Of a stretch of DNA of 64,000 nucleotides, positions 50,445 through 59,726 are shown one piece after another (the first letter of the stretch is position 1; every line of letters starts with the position of its first letter). The DNA comes from Syntrophus aciditrophicus SB (lineage in GTDB: Bacteria > Desulfobacterota > Syntrophia > Syntrophales > Syntrophaceae): positions 2,915,001 to 2,979,000 of the forward strand of contig NC_007759.1 of the NCBI RefSeq assembly GCF_000013405.1. The letters are read 5' to 3'. Below the pieces are notes generated by a model. It ran no database searches and was not told where the DNA came from. It saw only the letters and a list, made by a program, of their open reading frames with translations. A program made the position numbers and the translations under genes.

Positions 50445-51236
50445 ATGAATGTTGAAGAAGTCCGAGAAACTTTAGGAGACTACCTGATCAGGGAAAGGGA
50501 ATCTCGAAATATCACGACGGAAGATCTGGCCAGAGCTACTCATCTGAGTGTTCATTTCATTGAGGCCCTTGAACATAACGATTTTTCCCGATTTTCTCAA
50601 AAAGAATCGATCCCTGGTTTTTTAAAGCTTTATGCGAGGCATCTGCCTCTCAATTACGAGGGCGTACTGAAACGGTATCAGTTAGAAAATGAACGCATTC
50701 TGAAACAGCTGGTCCAAAAGGAATTGCCTTTATCACGAGACTATGGCTCTCCTGTCACACAGGCCCGGGGAAGCCGGTGGCCTGCCGGTCAGCTCGGCAG
50801 ATGGATAATTCCGTCAGCCTGTGCCGTCATGGCCGTGGCCATCTCCCTGTCCATCTATCTGGCGCCGGAAAAAGCTCAGCCGCCGGTCGTTCCCAGCTCA
50901 GCGAAGTTTTACTCGACGGCACAGGATTTACAAAAGCCGCAGCCGGCGCCGATTCAGCCGAATCCTGTCGACGCAGATTATCCAGCCTCATCAACGCCGC
51001 TCCCTGAGAAACCAGCAGTCCCCGCATCCGCGGAACCTTTGATGCCTTTAGAGAAACCGCCCGCCCCGGCGACGGTTTCTGAAACGGAAAAGGTTGTGGT
51101 TGTCGGCAATCGGGACAGTAAGCGATACCATCTTCCCGGCATGAAATATTACAACGAGGTCAAGGCCTACCACCGGGTCCTGTTCGACTCGGAAGAAGAA
51201 GCACTGAAAGCCGGTTATTATCGAGCGAGAGAGTAG
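50445..51236 (+). CDS. RodZ-like protein with C-terminal YHxPG (sunset-like) motif
   Basis: A 263-residue membrane-anchored protein. The first ~90 residues are a Xre-type helix-turn-helix (LGDYLIRERESRNITTEDL, then LARATHLSVHFIEALE), typical of RodZ, which binds MreB and supports cell elongation. One transmembrane helix follows (about 125-145), then a Pro-rich linker and a C-terminal segment GNRDSKRYHLPGMKYYNEV with FDSEEEALKAGYYRA, resembling the Ada-type/sunset Zn-binding module but with its Cys replaced (PGM, YRA). AAAGAGG precedes the ATG. The C-terminal fusion is unusual for RodZ. Confidence 0.75.
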   Translation: MNVEEVRETLGDYLIRERESRNITTEDLARATHLSVHFIEALEHNDFSRFSQKESIPGFLKLYARHLPLNYEGVLKRYQLENERILKQLVQKELPLSRDYGSPVTQARGSRWPAGQLGRWIIPSACAVMAVAISLSIYLAPEKAQPPVVPSSAKFYSTAQDLQKPQPAPIQPNPVDADYPASSTPLPEKPAVPASAEPLMPLEKPPAPATVSETEKVVVVGNRDSKRYHLPGMKYYNEVKAYHRVLFDSEEEALKAGYYRARE

Positions 51237-51403
51237 GAACAGACAGTTTTATCCCTGTCGCGTTTCTTCATCTGCCGGGGCCGATTTTGTCGACGGCTCC
51301 TTGACAGACTGTCTATGCCGTCGCGCCGGCTCCTCAACGCCACTTTCTTATCCTGATGAATTCAACAGGACTTCAAGCGTGTCTCCCATGGGATTTCCGA
51401 AGG

Positions 51404-52072
51404 CTAAATATAAGGGAATACGTGTTGGACAACCATCTCGAAGTTTCTTTTCACCTGTTCCCGACCGAGAACCATGCCCATGTGACCGGGAAAAAGGAAC
51501 TCCGCACCCAGTTGCGACAGCCGGACAATACTCTGCTTCAATAAATTCCCGTCGCCGCCGGGAAAATCGGTCCTGCCCACATTCTGATCGAAGATGACAT
51601 CTCCGGAAAAAAGCGCGCCGGTGCGAGGCCAGTACAGACCTATGGAACCGGGGGAATGGCCGGGAGCATGGACGATCTGGAAGGTTTCATCCCCCAGAGA
51701 CAGTTCGCCTTCATGCAGGATCAGGTTGATGTCGATCCGGGGAACATCCTGGCCGAACATGCGGCAGAGCCGCGCATTCGCTTCACTGTTGTAAAAGGCT
51801 ACATCCGCTTCGTGAAGGGCGATTTTAACGTCGGAACCATTGAACAGCAAGCTTCCTTCGATATGATCGGAATGGGCATGGGTATTGATGATGGTGCGGA
51901 TGTCCTCGCGCCTGACGCCGTCCTTAGCCATATCATCGAGGAGGAGCGGCAGGTATCTGGCATGTCCCGGATCGATCAGGACCTGTGCCGTGCCGCCGAT
52001 ATAATAGCTGTTGCAGTTGTTGTCGTAATACTCCGTCCATTCATAAACGAAGATGTCGTCATTAAACTTCAT
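51404..52072 (-). CDS. Metallo-beta-lactamase-fold protein (glyoxalase II/persulfide dioxygenase-like)
   Basis: A 222-residue compact MBL protein with NTHAHSDHIEGSLLF (HxHxDH, about residues 60-74), HAPGHSPGSIGLYW and LFSGDVIFDQNVGRTDFP. The C-terminal KRNFEMVVQHVFPY segment is short, so it is a minimal hydrolase without the extra domain of the other MBL gene at 49.4 kb. The family includes glyoxalase II-like and sulfur-metabolising enzymes; substrate unknown. AAAGGAG precedes the ATG. Confidence 0.87.
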   Translation of the reverse strand: MKFNDDIFVYEWTEYYDNNCNSYYIGGTAQVLIDPGHARYLPLLLDDMAKDGVRREDIRTIINTHAHSDHIEGSLLFNGSDVKIALHEADVAFYNSEANARLCRMFGQDVPRIDINLILHEGELSLGDETFQIVHAPGHSPGSIGLYWPRTGALFSGDVIFDQNVGRTDFPGGDGNLLKQSIVRLSQLGAEFLFPGHMGMVLGREQVKRNFEMVVQHVFPYI

Positions 52073-52242
52073 TTTGTTGTTCTCCTTTAAATAAAATCCC
52101 CAAATGCGCCATCACGATCCCTTTTCCGATAAACAGCGCTTTTCATCGTTCCGAAAGGAGCAGCCGACGGATTTGCGGGGAAAAAACAAACAGCGGGATT
52201 GCCGTTAATGATTTGACTGCTGCCGATCCGCAACGGAAAATA

Positions 52243-52689
52243 TCATTCCGGTTGCAGCAGTTTGAAGCCGAGAACCGGATCCGCCTCCCGATGAGCCGAT
52301 GTATCGAGCAATTCAAAGACAATGACCTCAAGAATATGCCAGACCTTGACTCCTTTGCGGATGCAGCCCGTCACGGTCTGATTCTTCCGGCCCAGGGCGA
52401 AATGCATGTGAACCAGAGGGTGCCCCTCTTCATCGGGGAAGAGGGTGCCCGTGCCGGCCACTTCATGGGCATTGTCCAGCAGGAGTTCCATTGGAGAAAT
52501 CGGCGTTGAACGGCCTTCTTCAGGACCGACGACAAGGCGGCTGCCTGCATCCGCACCGCCCACCGCGATCAGGGCGGCCGCGCGGATTGACTGTTCCTCC
52601 GCAAAGCGCTCAATCATTTCGTGTACAATTTCTCCGTCTTCAAGACGGAGGATAAAGATACGCCCTTGCCGGGCCCGGGAAAATTTCAT
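52243..52689 (-). CDS. PPC-domain (DUF296) protein
   Basis: A 148-residue protein of the plant/prokaryote conserved domain family. Recognisable features are FILRLEDGEIVHEMIERF, AAALIAVGGADAGSRL, and the trimer metal-site strand HPLVHMHFALGRKNQTVTGC with the family His residues. PPC proteins are trimeric and of uncertain function in bacteria. It lies upstream of the second MBL gene and downstream of the GlcD-like oxidase on the same strand. Confidence 0.88.
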   Translation of the reverse strand: MKFSRARQGRIFILRLEDGEIVHEMIERFAEEQSIRAAALIAVGGADAGSRLVVGPEEGRSTPISPMELLLDNAHEVAGTGTLFPDEEGHPLVHMHFALGRKNQTVTGCIRKGVKVWHILEVIVFELLDTSAHREADPVLGFKLLQPE

Positions 52690-52726
52690 GGGGATTCTGC
52701 TGATGCCTCCTTTTTTTCCGGCGCAG

Positions 52727-54109
52727 TCAGGGAAACATTTTGCCTGGGTTCATGATTCCCCGGGGATCTAAAAGCGCCTTGATCTTTTTCATCGTTTCCA
52801 GGCTCTCGCCGTGTTCCATGGCCATGAAGCCCCTCTTTCCCAGCCCGACCCCGTGCTCCCCGGTGCAGGTTCCTTCCAAGGCCAGGGCCTGGCGGACAAT
52901 TCGGCGATGAGCCTCCTCCACGTGCGCCCACCGCGTTTCGTCGTCGGGATTGTCCATCACCACCACATGAATATTGCCGTCCCCCGCGTGTCCGAAAACA
53001 TAGGCCGTCAGATCCACCACCGTCTTCTTGATGAAGGCCACCAGCCCCGAATAGCGGGACAGGGGAACGGCGACATCCATGCTCAGCGAAAGAAGTCCCG
53101 GATGGGCGCGCCGGATGGATTCATGGGTCAGATGGCGGATTTCCCAGAGCCGCTTCCGCTCTTCGGGGCCGATTCCCCGATCCAGAAGAAGACAGGCGTT
53201 GGCCTGGCAGATTTCGGTAACAAAGTGCATTTCATCTTCCAGTCCCCTTTCGCTGTAACCGCTGAATTCCATGAGGAGAGTGGGACATTCTTCAAGCTGG
53301 AGACCTCGATCCCGGTTGAGGACCCTTACGATATCCGCATCGAGGAATTCCATCGCCCCGGGGGCCAGTCCAGAGCGCATGATTTCAAAGACCGTCCGGG
53401 TGGCATCGCCGACGGAGGGAAAGGTTGCGCGGACCGCCATGAACGCGGCCGGAAGTCCCATAAGTTTCACTGTAGCTTCGGTGATGATGCCCAGAGTACC
53501 CTCGGCGCCTGTGAACAGGCGGCAGAGGTCATAGCCGGAGGAAGACTTGCGGGAGCGGCTGCCCGTCCTGATCACCTGCCCATCAGGCAGAACCACGGTA
53601 AGCCGCATCACGTAATCCCGGGTTGCACCGTATCTCACACTCCGGATGCCGCTGGCGTTGTTTCCGATCATCCCGCCGATGGTCGCCGCCGCGCCGGGAT
53701 CCGGGGGGAAAAAAAGCCCTTCCTTTTCCAGGATGCGGTTCAGTTCTTTATAAATCACCCCGGCTTCCACATCTGCCTGAAAATCCTCCGAACGAACGGC
53801 GAGGAGCCGGTTCATCCGCTGAAGGTCCAGCACAATCCCCCCTCTTACAGGAATCGGATTGCCTTCCAGCGAGCTGCCCGCGCCCCAGGGGGTCACCGGA
53901 ATCCCACGCTCGCAGGCATAAGCGACGATCCTGCTGACCTCGCCAGTATTTTCAGGCCAGAGAACGGCCTCCGGCAGACTGGGTCTGTGGAAGGATTCGT
54001 CATGGGAATGATGAGAGCGGATCGACTCCCCGCGGGAAAATCTTTCCGTACCCACAAGTCCGGTCAGATAAACGATATCCGCCTCTTCAAGATAAGGTTT
54101 TGTGGTCAT
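52727..54109 (-). CDS. GlcD-like FAD-linked oxidase (2-hydroxy acid dehydrogenase)
   Basis: A 460-residue flavoprotein of the vanillyl-alcohol-oxidase fold, oxidising D-lactate, glycolate or similar 2-hydroxy acids. The FAD-binding part shows VTPWGAGSSLEGNPIPVRGG, PPDPGAAATIGGMIGNNASG and FTGAEGTLGIITEATVKL; the substrate domain ends GTCTGEHGVGLGKRGFMAME, with the His/Glu metal or substrate site. The start at 54109 is supported by AGAGAG and by family length; the open frame extends further. It lacks its own Fe-S domain, so a separate electron acceptor is needed. Confidence 0.9.
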   Translation of the reverse strand: MTTKPYLEEADIVYLTGLVGTERFSRGESIRSHHSHDESFHRPSLPEAVLWPENTGEVSRIVAYACERGIPVTPWGAGSSLEGNPIPVRGGIVLDLQRMNRLLAVRSEDFQADVEAGVIYKELNRILEKEGLFFPPDPGAAATIGGMIGNNASGIRSVRYGATRDYVMRLTVVLPDGQVIRTGSRSRKSSSGYDLCRLFTGAEGTLGIITEATVKLMGLPAAFMAVRATFPSVGDATRTVFEIMRSGLAPGAMEFLDADIVRVLNRDRGLQLEECPTLLMEFSGYSERGLEDEMHFVTEICQANACLLLDRGIGPEERKRLWEIRHLTHESIRRAHPGLLSLSMDVAVPLSRYSGLVAFIKKTVVDLTAYVFGHAGDGNIHVVVMDNPDDETRWAHVEEAHRRIVRQALALEGTCTGEHGVGLGKRGFMAMEHGESLETMKKIKALLDPRGIMNPGKMFP

Positions 54110-54429
54110 ATGCTCTCTCTTTCGACAGTCCTGCAGCGGTATCCTTTTCCGGGTCAACAGAAGCGGAATTCCTGTCTTTTTCTGCAGGCCTGTTTCGCTG
54201 CATATCACAAAAGCCGGGAAGAAAAAAGCACCATCCTGGATGAGACAGAGGAGCACAGCGGAGGAAGTTCACCCGTTTCCGGGAAAGAGGCTGTCGCAAT
54301 TTCCTGTCCGGCAGGCCGATGTCATCATACGCATTGGCACAGCTTTCTGATCCTCTTGACAACACGCCCCGGAATTGTAATTCTGTGTAAAAATTCCCCA
54401 TGGCACAGTAAAGGAGGAATCAAGGTCTC

Positions 54430-54984
54430 ATGGATCGTTCATCTGCTGTCGAACTGCTTCATTCATACATTCAAAATGAAAGGATGCTTCAGCATTCCTA
54501 CGCGGCGGAAGCCGTCATGCGGGCGCTGGCCAGGCGGCTGGGGCGGGACGAAGATCAATGGGGGCTGGCCGGCCTGCTTCATGACCTGGATGTGGAAAAG
54601 GTTCAGGCCGACCTGACCGTCCATGGTCTGGAAGCCGCGAAAATCCTTGAGGAGAAGGGTGTGGACCCGGAGATCATCGAGGCGATTGTCATGCACAACG
54701 AAATGGCGAGCGGCAAGCCTCGACAGCAGGAATTCCATTTCGCCCTGGCCGCAGGCGAAACATTGACCGGACTGATCATGGCGACCGCTCTTGTCTATCC
54801 GGATCGGAAACTGGCCAGCGTCAAACCCAAGTCCGTCGTCAAACGCATGAAAGAGAAAAATTTTGCAGCCTCGGTCAGTCGGGACTGTATCCTGGAATGT
54901 GAAAAGCTGGGGATTCCCCTTTCGGAATTCGTTGATCTTTCTTTAAAGGCCATGCAGGAGATCAGCGGGCACCTGGGGTTGTGA
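54430..54984 (+). CDS. HD-domain (HDIG) phosphohydrolase-like protein
   Basis: A 184-residue protein with an HD superfamily core: QHSYAAEAVMRALARRLG, LAGLLHDLDVEKVQ (HD pair about residues 51-52), EAIVMHNEMASGKP. HDIG proteins are metal-dependent phosphohydrolases acting on nucleotides or signalling molecules. AGGAGGAATC precedes the ATG. No membrane segment. The universal stress protein gene follows 40 bases downstream. Confidence 0.88.
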   Translation: MDRSSAVELLHSYIQNERMLQHSYAAEAVMRALARRLGRDEDQWGLAGLLHDLDVEKVQADLTVHGLEAAKILEEKGVDPEIIEAIVMHNEMASGKPRQQEFHFALAAGETLTGLIMATALVYPDRKLASVKPKSVVKRMKEKNFAASVSRDCILECEKLGIPLSEFVDLSLKAMQEISGHLGL

Positions 54985-55024
54985 TTCCCGGAAATCTATA
55001 ATCTATATCTCGGAGGTGACGGTC

Positions 55025-55444
55025 ATGTTCAAGCATATTCTTGTCCCTGTCGACTTTTCACCTAAAAACAGGCACGCACTGGACATTGCCCTGAAAATTG
55101 CCGAGTCGGACAAGTCCCGCATCAGTCTGCTCCACGTTGTGGAGATCATCGCTGACACGACCTTTGAAGAATATCGGGAATTTTATGCCGGCCTCGAAAA
55201 GAGGGCGCAAAAAAAAATGGCCAGCCTGACCGCCTTCTGCGAAGCTCAGGGCGTTCCGGCGGCAGACCGGATCGCCTTCGGCAACAGGGTGCAGGAAATC
55301 CTGAGTCACGCCGCTGAAACAGGGGTGGATCTGATTGTCATGAGCTCTCACAAGCTGCAGATTGAAGAACCGCCTCAGGATTGGGGAACCATCAGCTATA
55401 AAGTGGGCATCCTCTCTCAGTGTCCGGTCCTGCTGGTGAAATAA
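55025..55444 (+). CDS. Universal stress protein (UspA family)
   Basis: A 139-residue cytoplasmic protein with the UspA fold: HILVPVDFSPKNRHALDIAL at the start and the ATP-binding GxxG region VDLIVMSSHKLQIEEPPQD, in which the usual G-2x-G-9x-G-(S/T) glycines are not all kept, so ATP binding is doubtful. Start at 55025, preceded by GGAGGTGAC; an upstream GTG is closer to that site and less likely. Confidence 0.87.
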   Translation: MFKHILVPVDFSPKNRHALDIALKIAESDKSRISLLHVVEIIADTTFEEYREFYAGLEKRAQKKMASLTAFCEAQGVPAADRIAFGNRVQEILSHAAETGVDLIVMSSHKLQIEEPPQDWGTISYKVGILSQCPVLLVK

Positions 55445-55638
55445 GCATTTCCGTCAATGCTCCCCGCCAGTCCCCGGCGATCAGATCCGCATGACGCCGC
55501 TGCGGCAGCTCCGTCGTCAAGGGCGCCTTTTCGAATCAGCTGGAAAGAACAGTTTCCATACCGGGGGGAAGCCTGAAGGACTGACAGGGGGAATCTGCTG
55601 CAGGAATGCTTGAAGGGACCTTCCGGGTGCGGAAAGAA

Positions 55639-56523
55639 TCAGCAATTTTGGTGATTCTTTTTGATGACGGGGCTATCCAGGTCATCAATGGATAATTTCG
55701 ACAGGATTTCCAGGGCGGTCAGGTCCAGCTTCAATTGCCGGATCTTCCTGTCATAGCGGGCAATTTTCCCATTCAACTTTTTCCTCTCCTCCCTGGACAT
55801 AAAGGGCTGGGCTGATAATACCTTCTGAGTGTTGCGACGGTCCTCGATCATTGCGTCCAGCGTCTCCTTGAGCCTTTCCCGACGGTTCTTTGCATCCTGC
55901 TCCTGCTCTCCCTTTTCCGATCCAGAATTCAGAGCCGCGGCTTCTGTCACAATGGGACCGGGCGCCGGTTCCGCCGCAGTCTTTGGCAACAGCGGCGCAA
56001 ACAGATCTGCTGTCCGGCGATTGACGACCTGATAAGTTTCCCGGGATCTGGCCCTGGCATCGGTGGTCCGGATGCAGACATCGACGAAAAAATTCCCCTT
56101 GTCGGTGGAAAAGGGAATCACGATGCTGGGGCTGTTCAGAATGTGCCGGAGGGTATGATTTTTCCCAAAAACGACGGACGGGATGGCTGCATAGACCTGC
56201 AGGCCCATCTTTTCAAGGTTTGTCCGGGCTACGCCGGAAATCATGTTGGTAAGTTCCCCTGCAGCATCCAGCACCTCCTTTGTCGTTTCGCTGCAGGTTT
56301 CCCCCAGCATGGACCCGACAATCCCGCAGATGCAGTCTTCACTGAAGCTGATGGCCAGCGATCCGGTGGCGTCCCCAGTGATGCCGATGATTCCGGATAC
56401 GTCCCCCCGGGCCGTATCATCCTTCTTCAGATAGGGCTTCGCCGCAACGGCCTCCATGAAGGCCATCGTTCGGATAACCTCCAAAGCCCCGTTCAGAAAG
56501 GGATTGATAAATTTAACATCCAT
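55639..56523 (-). CDS. CheX-like protein with C-terminal coiled-coil extension
   Basis: A 294-residue protein. Residues about 1-155 are a CheC/CheX phosphatase domain: FINPFLNGALEVIRTMAF, VSGIIGITGDATGSLAISF and the catalytic AAGELTNMISGVARTNLEK (ExxN). It would dephosphorylate a response regulator. Residues about 190-294 are a charged, helical coiled coil (RRERLKETLDAMIEDRRNTQ), not part of ordinary CheX. It overlaps the HAD gene by 11 bases and lies last in the gatCAB-mtnA-HAD gene run, far from any visible chemotaxis gene. Confidence 0.8.
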   Translation of the reverse strand: MDVKFINPFLNGALEVIRTMAFMEAVAAKPYLKKDDTARGDVSGIIGITGDATGSLAISFSEDCICGIVGSMLGETCSETTKEVLDAAGELTNMISGVARTNLEKMGLQVYAAIPSVVFGKNHTLRHILNSPSIVIPFSTDKGNFFVDVCIRTTDARARSRETYQVVNRRTADLFAPLLPKTAAEPAPGPIVTEAAALNSGSEKGEQEQDAKNRRERLKETLDAMIEDRRNTQKVLSAQPFMSREERKKLNGKIARYDRKIRQLKLDLTALEILSKLSIDDLDSPVIKKNHQNC

Positions 56524-57169
56524 GAAATGAAGGTTCCCTCGTAAAAAGCTCCAGAAGGGCGGGGGCCGTATCGATCAGGAAATCCGGAGAAACGGACTCG
56601 AGGATTTCCCGGCTGTGCCATCCCCATGTGACGGCAATGGTTTTTATGCCGGCTCGGCGCGCTTCCCGGATGTCACCGGCCGTGTCGCCGATATAATAGA
56701 CCGAATCTCTGGACATGCCGCTTTCGCTTTGAGCGCGAAGTATCTTTTCCGTTTTGTTCAGGAGGGCATCCGAACCCACAACAGCTTCAAAACACTCCTG
56801 AACGTTCATCCGGTTCAGCAGAACCGAGATGGTTTTTTCGGTATTGGAAGAGATGAGCATCAACCGGTGTCGTTTCGCCAGTTCAAGCAATACGGATGCC
56901 ATCATGTCATAAGGTTGGATCAAAGAGATGTCGATATGCGGACGGATCTCAGCCAGAACGGCAATGAAGGCCTCAAGATCAATCCCCCGCTTCTCCACCT
57001 CCCGGTAGAAATTATCATGGTACAGGGCGAGGAAATCCTCCCGATTTCTGATAATCGGCCTGCCGAGTCTTTCCAGACACTGACGGACCACATCCTCATA
57101 GACCTCAAGGGAATCGACGAGAACGCCGTCAAAATCAAAGAGAAGCAGTTTCTGGTCGAAGGATTTCAT
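56513..57169 (-). CDS. HAD-superfamily phosphatase (Gph-like)
   Basis: A 218-residue hydrolase with the HAD motifs [19 protein letters not shown] (motif I, DxD), [14 protein letters not shown] (motif II, Ser/Thr), the motif-III Lys in KTEKILRAQ and [15 protein letters not shown] (motif IV DxxxD). The helical cap between motif I and II is of phosphoglycolate-phosphatase type. Its substrate may be phosphoglycolate or a related small phosphate. The ATG at 57169 overlaps the mtnA stop, so the two are coupled. Confidence 0.9.
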   Translation of the reverse strand: MKSFDQKLLLFDFDGVLVDSLEVYEDVVRQCLERLGRPIIRNREDFLALYHDNFYREVEKRGIDLEAFIAVLAEIRPHIDISLIQPYDMMASVLLELAKRHRLMLISSNTEKTISVLLNRMNVQECFEAVVGSDALLNKTEKILRAQSESGMSRDSVYYIGDTAGDIREARRAGIKTIAVTWGWHSREILESVSPDFLIDTAPALLELFTREPSFHGC

Positions 57170-58269
57170 GGGAAGGAAAGAAAAAGCCGCTCCAGGGAGG
57201 ACTCGTAGGGGAACTCTGCAATGCCGGCTTCCGTGATAATGGCTGAAATGTAATGGCCGGGGGTCACATCGAAAGCCGGATTATACACTTCCACGCCGGC
57301 CGGGGCAATCGGCACCCCCCGGATGGTCAGAATTTCCTCCGCCGGCCGCTCTTCAATAGGAATCTCATTGCCGCTGGAAAGCTTTCTGTCAATCGTGGAA
57401 AGAGGCGCGGCGACATAAAGAGGGACCGAATGCGCCGCCGCTAAAACGGCCAGAGTGTACGTCCCGATTTTATTGGCGGTATCGCCGTTGGTGGCAATCC
57501 GGTCCGCCCCGACGAGGATGCAGTCAATGCGCCCCTGTTTCATGAGGAATCCGGCCATGCTGTCGGTGATCAGCGTGACCGGGATGTTTTCCTTCTGCAG
57601 CTCCCAGGCGGTCAAACGGGCTCCCTGCAGGACGGGCCGCGTTTCATCGGCGAAAACCTGCACCTGCTTCCCCGCTTCCCTGGCCGCCCTGATGACGCCC
57701 AGCGCCGTTCCGTAGCCGGCCGTGGCCAGGGCTCCGGCATTGCAGTGGGTGAGAATCCGATAGCCGTCGCGGATCAGAACCTGCCCATAATGCCCGATGC
57801 GCCTGTTGATCGCCACGTCCTCTTCCGCCATCCGCCGGGCCTCCGCCACCAGGGCCTTCCGGACAGCAGCCAGTGTTCGGGCGATTTCCTTCCCAGGTGC
57901 TGCTGAAGAGCATTCCGAAGATGTATCTGGGTGGAAATGCTCTCCAAAACAGCGTTTCATCCGTTCCACGGCCCAGAAAAGATTTCTCGCCGTGGGTCGT
58001 GCCTGGGCAAACCGGTCGCAGAGGGCCTCAAAGCCATTGCAAAAGGCCTCCGGAGAGTCGTCCGGCAGGGAAAGCGCCCCCAGGGCAATGCCCATGGCCG
58101 AGGCCACACCGATAGCTGGGGCGCCGCGTACGGTCAGATCCCTGATGGCCGTCAGCACCTCTTCGAAACGGGTGCAGGTCAGATAGCGCTCTTCTCCCGG
58201 CAGGGCCTGCTGATCCAGAAGAAGAACAGCATCATTCCGCCAGGCTATTGTAGTAAAACTCGCTGACAT
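57166..58269 (-). CDS. mtnA: Methylthioribose-1-phosphate isomerase
   Basis: A 367-residue enzyme of the eIF2B-alpha-like family that isomerises 5-methylthioribose 1-phosphate to the ribulose form in methionine salvage. The active-site Cys is in [19 protein letters not shown] (about residue 178) and the Asp in [20 protein letters not shown] (about 259). [17 protein letters not shown] is the typical N-terminal motif. Length is normal. It overlaps the HAD phosphatase gene (ATGA) and follows gatB by 26 bases; other mtn genes are not in the window. Confidence 0.94.
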   Translation of the reverse strand: MSASFTTIAWRNDAVLLLDQQALPGEERYLTCTRFEEVLTAIRDLTVRGAPAIGVASAMGIALGALSLPDDSPEAFCNGFEALCDRFAQARPTARNLFWAVERMKRCFGEHFHPDTSSECSSAAPGKEIARTLAAVRKALVAEARRMAEEDVAINRRIGHYGQVLIRDGYRILTHCNAGALATAGYGTALGVIRAAREAGKQVQVFADETRPVLQGARLTAWELQKENIPVTLITDSMAGFLMKQGRIDCILVGADRIATNGDTANKIGTYTLAVLAAAHSVPLYVAAPLSTIDRKLSSGNEIPIEERPAEEILTIRGVPIAPAGVEVYNPAFDVTPGHYISAIITEAGIAEFPYESSLERLFLSFP

Positions 58270-58295
58270 CCTGTATTCTCCAGTTCTTCCGACAC

Positions 58296-59726
58296 TTATC
58301 CCGCCAGCATCTTCTTCAGGAGGTCATTGATGACCTGAGGATTGGCCTTGCCTCTGGTCGCCTTCATGACCTGGCCGACGAAATAGCCGAAGAGCTTGTC
58401 CCTGCCGGAGCGATACTGGGCCAGCTGGTTCGGATTCGCCTCCAGAATTCCGGTGATTACACCGGAAAGCGCGGCCTCGTCGGTGATCTGAACCATTCCC
58501 TTTTCTTCCACAACAGCCGGAGCCGTTTTGCCCGTCCGATACATCTCTTCGATGATTTCTTTGGCCATCTTGCCGCTGATCGTACCCTGATCGATGAGAC
58601 GGATCAGTTCTCCCAGGGAAGCGGCGGAGATGGGACAATCCCGGATTTCCCGCTTCTCCTCGTTCAGGAAGCGCAGGAGATCTCCCATCACCCAGTTGCT
58701 GGCCGCCTTGGGATTTCCGGACTGCCGGGCGACTTCTTCATAGTAATCGGCCAGGGGACGGCTCGAAGACAGAACGCCGGCATCGTAAGGCGGGATGCCG
58801 TAATCCCGCACGAAGCGTTCGCGCTTTTCCAGGGGCAGTTCGGGCTGTTCCCGTAGCACGGCCTCCACCCAGTCCGCGGAAATCTTCACCGCCACGAGAT
58901 CCGGATCGGGGAAGTAGCGGTAATCATGGGCCTCTTCCTTGCTGCGCATGGGGTGCGTCACCCCCTGGCTGTCGTCCCAGAGGCGGGTTTCCTGCACCAC
59001 GCTCCCGCCCCCTTCCAGGATGTACTGCTGCCTCTTGATTTCATACTCCAGGGCGCGCTGGACATTGCGGAAGGAGTTCATATTTTTCAGTTCCGTCCGG
59101 GTCCCGAACTCGCTTTCTCCCCGGGGCCGGAGGGACACATTGGCGTCACAGCGGAAGCTGCCCTCCTCCATGTTGCCGTCGCAGATCTCGAGATAAACGA
59201 GAATTTCATGGAGCCGCCGCAGATAGGCCGCGGCCTCCTCGGCGCTGCGCATATCCGGTTCACTGACGATCTCGATCAGCGGCACGCCGGTCCGATTGAG
59301 ATCCACGTAACTCGACGGATTATGGGGATCATGGATCAGCTTGCCCGCGTCCTCCTCCATGTGGATGCGGGTCAAACCGATCCGTTTCTTCCCGTCTTCC
59401 ACTTCAATGTCCACATAGCCGAATTCCGCCAGGGGATAGGCATACTGGGAAATCTGGTATCCCTTGGGCAGGTCGGGGTAGAAGTAATTCTTCCGGGCGA
59501 AGCTGCATTCCTCGTTGATCCGGCAATGGGTCGCCAGGGCCATCTTCATCCCGAATTCCACCACTTTTTTGTTCAGAACAGGCAGCACGCCGGGCATTCC
59601 CAGGCATACCGGGCAGGTATGAGAATTGGGGGCTGCTCCGAATTTAGTGGAACAGCCGCAGAAGATCTTGGATTCCGTAAGCAGTTGGGCATGAACTTCC
59701 AGCCCGATTACAGGTTCGTATTCCAT
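58296..59726 (-). CDS. gatB: Aspartyl/glutamyl-tRNA amidotransferase subunit B
   Basis: A 476-residue protein of the GatB family, which supplies the kinase and tRNA-binding functions of the GatCAB complex that turns Glu-tRNA(Gln) and Asp-tRNA(Asn) into Gln- and Asn-tRNA. The N terminus is [20 protein letters not shown] with the zinc ligands FCGCS...CPVCLGMPG, and the C terminus has the YqeY-like domain ending [14 protein letters not shown]. The start overlaps the gatA stop (TGATG). Confidence 0.97.

Noticed and set aside
52811-54616. A 601-codon plus-strand frame opposite the GlcD-like gene
   Set aside because: It mirrors the real gene and shows no domain, and the GlcD motifs lie on the other strand.
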